A stretch of 64,000 bases of DNA from Pseudomonas sp. TH43 (lineage in GTDB: Bacteria; Pseudomonadota; Gammaproteobacteria; Pseudomonadales; Pseudomonadaceae). Within the stretch, counting starts at the first letter, position 1, and each line of letters opens with the position of its first letter. Under the pieces are notes generated by a model. It was not told the DNA's origin and did not search any database. It saw only the letters and a list, made by a program, of their open reading frames with translations. Location of the stretch: positions 1,560,001-1,624,000 of the forward strand of contig NZ_JAEKFI010000004.1 in assembly GCF_016650635.1 (NCBI RefSeq). The letters are read 5' to 3'. Below, in pieces: positions 1 to 6,389 of the stretch. The position numbers were made by a program, and so were the translations under genes.

Positions 1-2
1 TC

Positions 3-425
3 ACGCTCGAACCTTTCGCCAATCTGGGTTATCAGCGCTATCAACGCGACAGCTACAGCGAAAAAGGTGGCCACGCGGCGTTGAAAGTCCACGGGCAATC
101 GCAAAACAACTTGAACAGCACCTTCGGCCTGCGTGTGGCAAAAACCAACACCCTGGACAACGGCATGCAACTGACTCCGCGCTTGAGCACAGGCTGGAAA
201 CACACCTATGGCGAACTCGACCAGCACACCCGCCAGCAATTGCTCAACGGTGGCATCGATTTCGAAATCGCCGGAGCACAACTGGATCGCAACAGCCTGT
301 CACTCGATGCCGGCCTCGATCTGGCCCTGTCCGCCAACCACACGCTGGGCATGGGCGTCACCGGGGACATCGCATCTGACAGCCGCAACACCGCCGTAAT
401 GGGCCAATGGCGCATGGCGTTCTAA
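3..425 (+). CDS. Autotransporter beta-domain, C-terminal fragment (5' truncated)
   Basis: Only the last ~140 residues lie in the window; the open frame runs in from the left edge with no start. The sequence alternates short polar and aromatic stretches typical of outer-membrane beta-strands (for example LGYQRYQRDSYSEKGG, then LNSTFGLRVAKT) and ends in MAF, a terminal aromatic residue expected of outer-membrane beta-barrels recognised by the Bam machinery. This fits the C-terminal barrel of a type V autotransporter, which would translocate an upstream passenger domain that is not visible here. The passenger type cannot be judged. A perfect REP palindrome followed by an A-rich run lies just after the stop codon and probably ends transcription. 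Confidence 0.75.
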   Translation, partial: TLEPFANLGYQRYQRDSYSEKGGHAALKVHGQSQNNLNSTFGLRVAKTNTLDNGMQLTPRLSTGWKHTYGELDQHTRQQLLNGGIDFEIAGAQLDRNSLSLDAGLDLALSANHTLGMGVTGDIASDSRNTAVMGQWRMAF

Positions 426-430
426 CCGAT

Positions 431-471
431 CCCTGTAGGAGCTGCCGCAGGCTGCGGCAGCTCCTACAGGG
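431..471. repeat. REP palindrome, probable bidirectional terminator
   Basis: Perfect inverted repeat with 20-base arms (431-450 and 452-471) around a single G. The arm CTGTAGGAGCTGCCGCAG is the typical core of one Pseudomonas REP family and recurs in this window near 19.1, 29.5, 42.6, 47.3 and 61.7 kb. An A-run follows, so the stem could stop transcription leaving the autotransporter gene. It lies 68 bases before the 3' end of the minus-strand pycB. Confidence 0.85.
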
Positions 472-538
472 AAAAAAGCAAAAAAAAGGGGAGCACATGC
501 CCCCCCGAGGTTTAAAGCGTTGGATCGCGGCCGTTATC

Positions 539-2347
539 TCAGCCTTCGATTTCGATCAGAATTTCGCCCGGATTGACCCGATCACCCTTGGCCACATGAA
601 TCGCGGTGACCTTGCCGGCAATGGCTGCCTGGACTTCGGTTTCCATCTTCATCGCTTCGGTGATCAGTACAGCCTGGCCAGCCTTCACGGTGTCGCCCTC
701 CTTGACCAGCACATCAACGATGTTGCCCGGCATGGTGGTGCTGACATGGCCCGGAGCCGACGCTTGTTTGCGCTTGCTGCTGCCACCGCCGACGAATTCG
801 TTGAGCGGTTCGAACACCACTTCTTCCGGCATGCCGTCGATGGACAGGTAGAAGTGACGCTTGCCTTCAGCCTTCACACCGACACCGGTGATGTCGACGC
901 GATAGGTCTCGCCGTGGACGTCGATGACGAACTCGGTCGGTACGCCTTCGCCGCCTGCTTTTGTCACACCACCCGCTTCAGGAATCGGCAACAGCACTTC
1001 CGGCGTGAGGGTGCCGGCGGCACGCTCCTCAAGGAACTTGCGGCCGATGTCCGGGAACATGGCGAAGGTCAGCACGTCTTCTTCCGACTTGGCCAGTGCG
1101 CCGATGTCGGCACGCAGTTTGGTCATTTCCGGCTTGAGCAGGTCGGCCGGACGCACGTCGATGACTTCTTCGCTGCCGATGGCCTGACGACGCAGTTTTT
1201 CGTTAACCACGCCCGGCGCCTTGCCATAGCCGCCCTGCAAGTAAAGCTTCACCTCGTTGGTGATGGTCTTGTAGCGCTCGCCGGCCAGCACGTTGAAGAA
1301 CGCCTGAGTGCCGACGATCTGCGAAGTCGGCGTCACCAGCGGCGGGAAGCCGAGGTCTTCACGCACCCGCGGGATTTCTGCCAACACTTCGGCCATGCGG
1401 TTGAGAGCGCCCTGCTCTTTCAGCTGGTTGGCGAGGTTGGAGATCATCCCGCCCGGCACCTGGTTGACTTGCACGCGGGTGTCGACGGCAGTGAATTCGC
1501 TTTCGAACTGGTGGTACTTCTTGCGCACGGCGTAGAAGTACAAGCCGATTTCCTGCAGCAGTTCCAGATTGAGGCCGGTGTCGTACTCAGTGCCTTTAAG
1601 GGCCGCGACCATCGACTCGGTGCCAGGGTGGCTGGTGCCCGAGGCGAAACTGGAGATCGCCGTGTCGATGTGATCGGCGCCGTTTTCGATGGCCTTGAGC
1701 TGGCACATGGTCGCCAGACCAGCGGTGTCGTGCGAGTGGATGAACACCGGCAGCGACTGCTCGGCTTTCAGTGCGCGAACCAGTTCGCCAGTGGCGTAAG
1801 GGGTCAGCAGACCGGCCATGTCCTTGATCGCCACCGAGTCGCAACCCATGGCTTCCATTTGCTTGGCTTGCGCAACAAAAGCGTCAATGGTGTGCACTGG
1901 GCTGGTGGTGTAGGCGATGGTGCCTTGAGCATGTTTGCCGGCAGCTTTCACCGCTTCGATAGCCACGCGCAGGTTACGCACGTCGTTCATCGCATCGAAG
2001 ATGCGGAATACGTCGATGCCGTTGACTGCAGCCTTGGCGACGAAGGCTTTGACCACGTCGTCGCTGTAGTGGCGGTAGCCCAGCAGGTTCTGGCCGCGCA
2101 GAAGCATTTGCAGACGTGTGTTAGGCAACGCCGCGCGCAGTTGGCGCAGACGCTCCCACGGGTCTTCTTTCAGAAAGCGTACGCAGGCGTCGAAGGTCGC
2201 GCCGCCCCAGCACTCCAGCGACCAGTAGCCGACTTTGTCGAGCTTGTCGCAGATCGGCAGCATGTCTTCGGTGCGCATGCGGGTGGCGAGCAGCGATTGG
2301 TGAGCGTCGCGCAGGATGGTATCGGTAACGAAGATCTTCTTAGTCAT
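539..2347 (-). CDS. pycB: Pyruvate carboxylase subunit B (biotin carrier and carboxyltransferase)
   Basis: 602 aa, also annotated as oxaloacetate decarboxylase alpha subunit (oadA). It would transfer CO2 from carboxybiotin to pyruvate to make oxaloacetate, an anaplerotic reaction in the cytoplasm. The N-terminal ~280 residues form the HMGL-like TIM-barrel carboxyltransferase domain (TDTILRDAHQSLLATRMRTE near residue 8), followed by the conserved PYC/OADA domain, a flexible linker rich in G/S/K near residue 525, and a C-terminal biotinyl domain with the motif EAMKMETE, biotinylated lysine 567, 35 residues from the end. The biotin carboxylase subunit gene lies immediately upstream on the same strand, so this is the two-subunit pyruvate carboxylase of pseudomonads rather than a sodium-pump decarboxylase; no beta or gamma pump subunits are present. 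Confidence 0.93.
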   Translation of the reverse strand: MTKKIFVTDTILRDAHQSLLATRMRTEDMLPICDKLDKVGYWSLECWGGATFDACVRFLKEDPWERLRQLRAALPNTRLQMLLRGQNLLGYRHYSDDVVKAFVAKAAVNGIDVFRIFDAMNDVRNLRVAIEAVKAAGKHAQGTIAYTTSPVHTIDAFVAQAKQMEAMGCDSVAIKDMAGLLTPYATGELVRALKAEQSLPVFIHSHDTAGLATMCQLKAIENGADHIDTAISSFASGTSHPGTESMVAALKGTEYDTGLNLELLQEIGLYFYAVRKKYHQFESEFTAVDTRVQVNQVPGGMISNLANQLKEQGALNRMAEVLAEIPRVREDLGFPPLVTPTSQIVGTQAFFNVLAGERYKTITNEVKLYLQGGYGKAPGVVNEKLRRQAIGSEEVIDVRPADLLKPEMTKLRADIGALAKSEEDVLTFAMFPDIGRKFLEERAAGTLTPEVLLPIPEAGGVTKAGGEGVPTEFVIDVHGETYRVDITGVGVKAEGKRHFYLSIDGMPEEVVFEPLNEFVGGGSSKRKQASAPGHVSTTMPGNIVDVLVKEGDTVKAGQAVLITEAMKMETEVQAAIAGKVTAIHVAKGDRVNPGEILIEIEG

Positions 2348-2361
2348 TGGTATCTCCTCAT

Positions 2362-2440
2362 AGCGGCAAGTTTCAAGCTAAAAGCTGCAAGAAAAAGCCA
2401 ATCTGCTTTTACTTGCCGCTTGCAGCTAAAAGCTCGCAGC
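2362..2440. repeat. Inverted-repeat cluster in the pycA-pycB spacer
   Basis: The 101-base gap between the two carboxylase genes holds nested inverted repeats: AGCGGCAAG (2362-2370) against CTTGCCGCT (2412-2420), and GCTGCAAG (2384-2391) against CTTGCAGC (2419-2426), plus two copies of AGCTAAAAGCT (2376-2386, 2424-2434). It may act as an mRNA-stabilising or processing stem within the transcript, or be a REP-like repeat distinct from the main families in this window. Confidence 0.6.
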
Positions 2441-2448
2441 TGCTTCAT

Positions 2449-3864
2449 TCATAGGCCTGCGTGGGCGGCGATGGCGGCGGCGATGGCCAGGGCCAGCTCT
2501 TCGGGTTTGCGCTTGATCGAGTAGTTGGTCAGTTCAGGGTGGCTTTCAACGAAGCTGGTATTGAACTGGCCACTACGGAATTCCGGGTTGCGCAGGATTT
2601 CCTGGTAGTACGCGGCGGTGGTTTTCACACCCTGCAGACGCATGTCGTCGAGGGCGCGCAGGCCACGGTCCATCGCTTCTTCCCAGGTCAGTGCCCAGAC
2701 CACCAGCTTCAGGCACATCGAGTCGTAGAACGGCGGAATGGTGTAGCCGGTGTAGATCGCTGTGTCGGTGCGCACGCCCGGACCGCCGGGGGCGTAGTAA
2801 CGGGTGATCTTGCCGAAGCTCGGCAGGAAGTTGTTCTTCGGGTCTTCGGCGTTGATACGAAACTGCAACGCGAAACCACGGTGCTGAATGTCTTCCTGCT
2901 TTACCGACAGCGGCAGGCCGGAAGCGATGCGAATCTGTTCACGGACGATGTCGATCCCGGTGATTTCTTCGGTGATGGTGTGTTCCACCTGCACCCGGGT
3001 GTTCATCTCCATGAAGTACACCTCGCCCTCGGCGAGCAAGAACTCCACGGTGCCGGCGTTCTCGTAACCCACAGCCTTGGCCGCACGTACCGACAGGTCG
3101 CCGATGTAGGCGCGCTGTTCCGGGGTCAGTTGCGGGCTCGGGGCGATTTCGATGAGCTTCTGGTTACGACGCTGGATCGAGCAGTCCCGCTCGAACAGGT
3201 GCACGACGTTGCCGAAACTGTCGCCGAGGATCTGCGCTTCGATGTGCTTGGGATTGACGATGCATTTTTCCAGGAACACTTCCGCCGAACCGAAAGCCTT
3301 GGTGGCTTCGGAAATCACCCGGGGGAAATTCTGTTCGAGTTCTTCGCGGCTGTTGCAGCGACGGATACCGCGACCACCACCACCGGAGGTGGCTTTGAGC
3401 ATTACCGGGTAACCGATACGGTCACCTTCGGCCAACGCTTCGGTGATGTCCGCGACATTGCCTTCGGTGCCCGGCGTGACCGGTACGCCGGCCTTGATCA
3501 TGCTGCGGCGCGCTTCGGTCTTGTCGCCCATGCGGCGAATGACTTCTGCCGAAGGGCCGATGAATTTGATCCCGCGTTCGGCGCAGATATCTGCCAGCTC
3601 AGCGTTTTCCGAGAGGAAGCCGTAGCCGGGGTGCAGCGCATCGCAGCCGGTTTCAACCGCCAGGTTCACCAGCTTGCGCGGGTTCAGGTAACCGGCCAGT
3701 GGCTCGGCACCAATGCTGTGGGCCTCATCCGCACGCTTCACATGCAAGGCATGGCGATCAGCGTCGGAAAAAATCGCAACCGAGCGAATGCCCATTTCGG
3801 CGCAGGCTCGCACGATTCGTACGGCAATCTCACCACGGTTGGCGATCAGGATCTTTTTTATCAC
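2449..3864 (-). CDS. pycA: Pyruvate carboxylase subunit A (biotin carboxylase)
   Basis: 471 aa, ATP-dependent biotin carboxylase that charges the biotin on PycB with bicarbonate. The start is placed at the GTG at 3864 giving (M)IKKILIANRGEIAVRIVR, the invariant N-terminus of this family; the ten codons upstream of it in frame are unlike the family. Visible features: N-terminal Rossmann-like fold, ATP-grasp domain with the glycine-rich loop KATSGGGGRGIRR, the catalytic region EMNTRVQVEHTITE, and a C-terminal biotin carboxylase domain. It differs from acetyl-CoA carboxylase AccC by its partner: pycB follows after ~100 bases. The divergent LysR gene upstream probably controls the pair. Confidence 0.93.
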   Translation of the reverse strand: MIKKILIANRGEIAVRIVRACAEMGIRSVAIFSDADRHALHVKRADEAHSIGAEPLAGYLNPRKLVNLAVETGCDALHPGYGFLSENAELADICAERGIKFIGPSAEVIRRMGDKTEARRSMIKAGVPVTPGTEGNVADITEALAEGDRIGYPVMLKATSGGGGRGIRRCNSREELEQNFPRVISEATKAFGSAEVFLEKCIVNPKHIEAQILGDSFGNVVHLFERDCSIQRRNQKLIEIAPSPQLTPEQRAYIGDLSVRAAKAVGYENAGTVEFLLAEGEVYFMEMNTRVQVEHTITEEITGIDIVREQIRIASGLPLSVKQEDIQHRGFALQFRINAEDPKNNFLPSFGKITRYYAPGGPGVRTDTAIYTGYTIPPFYDSMCLKLVVWALTWEEAMDRGLRALDDMRLQGVKTTAAYYQEILRNPEFRSGQFNTSFVESHPELTNYSIKRKPEELALAIAAAIAAHAGL

Positions 3865-4001
3865 TTGGAGGTTCCCTTGAGCCGGTGGCACCACGACCTG
3901 CTAGACCCAGGTCGACGCGTGACCAAATGTTTCAATTTAGTCGCGACCCCACACTAGCGCTCATGAGGGATTAACAAAAATGAATAAAAATTGGGTCAGG
4001 C

Positions 4002-4017
4002 ATAAGCAAAGACTTAT
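4002..4017. promoter_or_regulatory. Candidate LysR-type operator in pycA/LysR divergent region
   Basis: Interrupted inverted repeat ATAAG-N6-CTTAT in the 190-base divergent promoter region, about 40 bases before the LysR start. LysR regulators usually bind imperfect dyads here and control both their own gene and the divergent target. The T-N11-A spacing is not exact, so the site is only a candidate. Confidence 0.35.
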
Positions 4018-4054
4018 AGTTGAAACACCAGCCCGCCGTCAGAGCCTATAAAAA

Positions 4055-5017
4055 ATGCGTAAGTCCTTGATGCGTATGACATTACGTCAGTTGCAGATTT
4101 TCAACGAAGTGTGTGATTTGCGCTCCTATAGCCGTGCCGCAGATGAAATGTCTCTGACGCAACCGGCGGTCAGCCTGCAGATTCGCCAGCTGGAAGAGCT
4201 GATCGGGCAGCCATTATTCGATTACGTCGGCAAAAAACTCTACATGACCGAAGCCGCGGAAGCCCTTCAGCGTGCCAGCCGAGACATTTTCGGGCGTCTG
4301 GAAAACCTCGATATGCAGCTGTCGGATATGCAGGGTTCGCTGCAGGGCCAACTGAAGCTCGCAGTGGAATCCAGCGCCAAGTACTTCGTCCCGCATCTGT
4401 TTGCGGCGTTCAAGCGCCAGCATCCGGAAGTGAATCTGCAACTGACCGTGGTCAACCGTGGCCAAGTGATCCGACGACTATCGGACAACCGCGATGATCT
4501 GGTGATCATGTCGATGGTGCCGCAGGACATGGGCCTGGAATTCCTGCCGTTTCTGAACAATCCGATTGTCGCCGTGGCGCGACCGGATCATCCGCTGGCG
4601 CACATGGGCCCGCTGCGCTTACAGGATCTTGAGCCGTACACGCTGCTGATCCGCGAGCCCGGCTCGGGCACGCGACTGGCCTGCGAAGAGTATTTCAAAG
4701 AGAAGCGCGTGCACTTCACCCAGACCCAGGAAGTGGCCTCGGCCGAAGCTCAGCGTGAATGCGTGGTGGCAGGTCTGGGCCTGGCGCTGTTGACGCGCCA
4801 TGCCCTGAACCTGGAGCTGGCGACCGGCGGCCTCGTCGAGTTGCCGGTCGAGGAACTGCCGCTGCTGCGCAGCTGGTGCCTGGTGCAAGCCAAGGCCAAA
4901 CGGCTATCACCGGTGGCGCACGCCTTCCTGGCGTTTATCCGCAGCGAGCGCGTGCAGATCAGCGCGCTGGTTGAGCGCTTCGACGGGAAGCTGCGGGCGC
5001 TGCCTGCCAGTGATTGA
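4055..5017 (+). CDS. LysR-family transcriptional regulator of the pyc locus
   Basis: 320 aa. The N-terminal winged helix-turn-helix is clear (LRQLQIFNEVCDLRSYSRAA ... MSLTQPAVSLQIRQLEELIG, residues ~9-70) and is followed by a LysR substrate-binding domain (~95-300) of the CbbR/CysB type. Start: ATG at 4055; a second in-frame ATG at 4073 is also possible. It is transcribed away from pycA, the standard arrangement for a LysR regulator and its target, and the same gene order occurs in P. aeruginosa (PA5435-PA5437). Inference: it senses a central-carbon metabolite and controls pyruvate carboxylase. The 3' end overlaps a small convergent gene. Confidence 0.85.
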   Translation: MRKSLMRMTLRQLQIFNEVCDLRSYSRAADEMSLTQPAVSLQIRQLEELIGQPLFDYVGKKLYMTEAAEALQRASRDIFGRLENLDMQLSDMQGSLQGQLKLAVESSAKYFVPHLFAAFKRQHPEVNLQLTVVNRGQVIRRLSDNRDDLVIMSMVPQDMGLEFLPFLNNPIVAVARPDHPLAHMGPLRLQDLEPYTLLIREPGSGTRLACEEYFKEKRVHFTQTQEVASAEAQRECVVAGLGLALLTRHALNLELATGGLVELPVEELPLLRSWCLVQAKAKRLSPVAHAFLAFIRSERVQISALVERFDGKLRALPASD

Positions 5018-5162
5018 TTTCGGGAAAGTCGCCGATTTCGGCCTGAAGCTGGCGAAGTTCGAAGCGATCTTCGATGGCGCGGCGAAATTCCATGCGGCGC
5101 TGGTCTTCCTGCTGACGACGGGTTTTCGCTGCGCTGTTGCGTTCTTCGTAGGGCTGAGCCAT
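4959..5162 (-). CDS. Small basic conserved protein (PA3496-like), overlapping LysR 3' end
   Basis: 67 aa, highly charged. The first ~50 residues (TRRQQEDQRRMEFRRAIEDR and following) resemble a short family of Pseudomonas proteins rich in RRxEFRRAIE; the family name PA3496-like is from memory. A good ribosome-binding site GGGAG sits seven bases before the ATG at 5162, which is the main reason to call it. The last ~19 codons lie antisense inside the LysR gene (58-base convergent overlap) and look less conserved in style, which suggests the stop codon was moved or the tail is drift. No membrane segment or signal peptide. Function unknown. Confidence 0.6.
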   Translation of the reverse strand: MAQPYEERNSAAKTRRQQEDQRRMEFRRAIEDRFELRQLQAEIGDFPEINHWQAAPAASRRSAQPAR

Positions 5163-5283
5163 TTCGAGTCTCCCAAGGCGATGACGGGAGTTTCACGATA
5201 GGCGCGGGGGATGACGGTTTGGCTTCTTGCGGATGACAGTGCGATGAATCTTGTGCAGGGTTTTGGTTTAGTTGAGGACGCCT

Positions 5284-5373
5284 TCGCGAGCAGGCTCGCT
5301 CCCACATTTGATCTCGGTATGACACAGAATTCGTATCAGAGGAGATCCGCTGTGGGAGCGGGCTTGCCCGCGA
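5284..5373. repeat. REP pair in inverted orientation (REPIN-like)
   Basis: Two related REP elements face each other: TCGCGAGCAGGCTCGCTCCC (from 5284) and TGTGGGAGCGGGCTTGCCCG (from 5351), separated by ~44 bases. This is the GTGGGAGC...GCTCGCGA family of fluorescent pseudomonads and the same family that is disrupted by the insertion sequence at 11.8 kb. It lies between the small minus gene and the 3' end of the HexR-like gene. Confidence 0.85.
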
Positions 5374-5395
5374 TTAAGGTCGGAACGACCTTGCT

Positions 5396-6262
5396 TTAAT
5401 CATCCAGAGCTTTCGCGGCCTTAGGCGACAGACGCAAGCTGCGCAGGCTGCGCTTTACGCTCTTGAGGTGGTTGACCAGGCTCGGCCCGCGCGCCATCGC
5501 CACGCCCATCGCCAACACATCAATCACCACAAGGTGCGCGATACGCGACGTCAGCGGCGTATAGATTTCAGTGTCTTCATGCACATCGATCGCGAGGTTG
5601 ACGGTGGACAATTCAGCCAACGGCGTCTGGCTCGGGCACAAGGTAATCAGCGAAGCCCCGCTCTCGCGCACCAGATTGGCGGTGATCAACAGATCCTTCG
5701 AACGCCCGGACTGGGAAATACAGATCGCCACATCGGTCGGCTTCAAGGTCACCGCCGACATTGCCTGCATGTGCGGATCGGAATACGCCGCTGCGGTCAG
5801 CAGCAAACGGAAGAACTTGTGCTGCGCATCCGCCGCCACCGCGCCTGACGCGCCAAAGCCGTAGAACTCGACACGCTGCGCCTGCGACATCAGCGTCACC
5901 GCACGCTGCAACTCAATCGGATCGAGCTTCTCGCGAACCTCCATCAACGTGTGCAGGGTGGTGTCGAAAATCTTCAGGCTGTAATCGGCGACCGAGTCGT
6001 CTTCGTGGATCGCGAACTGGCCGAAACTGGCACCGGCGGCCAGGCTCTGCGCCAGCTTCAGTTTCAGATCCTGAAAACCCGAGCAACCAATGGCGCGACA
6101 GAAGCGCACGATGGTCGGTTCGCTGATGCCGACGCTGTGGGCCAGGTCGGCCATGGAACTGTGCATCACCGCCGCAGGGTCAAGCAGCACGTGGTCGGCG
6201 ACCTTGAGCTCCGACTTGCGTAACAGGTGACGTGATTGGGCGATGTGTTGCAGCAGATTCAA
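5396..6262 (-). CDS. RpiR/HexR-family transcriptional regulator
   Basis: 288 aa. An N-terminal helix-turn-helix of the RpiR type (ADLAHSVGISEPTIVRFCRAIGCSGF, residues ~38-65) is followed by a SIS sugar-phosphate-binding domain (~115-270; motifs FGASGAVAADAQHKFFRL and ISQSGRSKDLL). It is the paralogue of HexR found beside the pyc locus in P. aeruginosa (PA5438), not necessarily the HexR next to zwf/edd. The only in-frame start upstream of the domain is TTG at 6262; a TAA stop lies 21 bases before it, and AAGAAGAG may serve as ribosome-binding site. The ligand may be a sugar phosphate such as KDPG, by analogy. A perfect palindrome in its promoter suggests autoregulation. Confidence 0.88.
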   Translation of the reverse strand: MNLLQHIAQSRHLLRKSELKVADHVLLDPAAVMHSSMADLAHSVGISEPTIVRFCRAIGCSGFQDLKLKLAQSLAAGASFGQFAIHEDDSVADYSLKIFDTTLHTLMEVREKLDPIELQRAVTLMSQAQRVEFYGFGASGAVAADAQHKFFRLLLTAAAYSDPHMQAMSAVTLKPTDVAICISQSGRSKDLLITANLVRESGASLITLCPSQTPLAELSTVNLAIDVHEDTEIYTPLTSRIAHLVVIDVLAMGVAMARGPSLVNHLKSVKRSLRSLRLSPKAAKALDD

Positions 6263-6301
6263 GGGGCTGGACTCTTCTTATGGGCAAGGATGTAGCACGC
6301 T

Positions 6302-6316
6302 TGTAGTTATACTACA
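6302..6316. promoter_or_regulatory. HexR-type operator palindrome
   Basis: Perfect dyad TGTAGT-TAT-ACTACA 40 bases upstream of the HexR-like start. RpiR/HexR proteins are known to bind TGTAnTnnnnnACTACA-like or TTGTN7-8ACAA dyads. The centre reads TATAAC on the minus strand and could be the -10 element of the regulator gene, so binding would block its own promoter. Confidence 0.65.
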
Positions 6317-6389
6317 TGAATTGGCTTTTTGCCTGCTCAATGCGTAACTCCATGCCCCCGTATCAGGCGCGATGGCGTGCATGTAGCCC

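Noticed and set aside
407..2524. Long open frame (705 codons) on the plus strand across pycB
   Set aside because: It is antisense to pycB, composition (His/Arg/Val-rich) is typical of a mirror frame in GC-rich DNA, and it has no domain or ribosome-binding site. Its length simply reflects codon bias of the real gene.
2461..3957. 498-codon plus-strand frame opposite pycA
   Set aside because: Shadow of pycA codon bias; no recognisable protein features.
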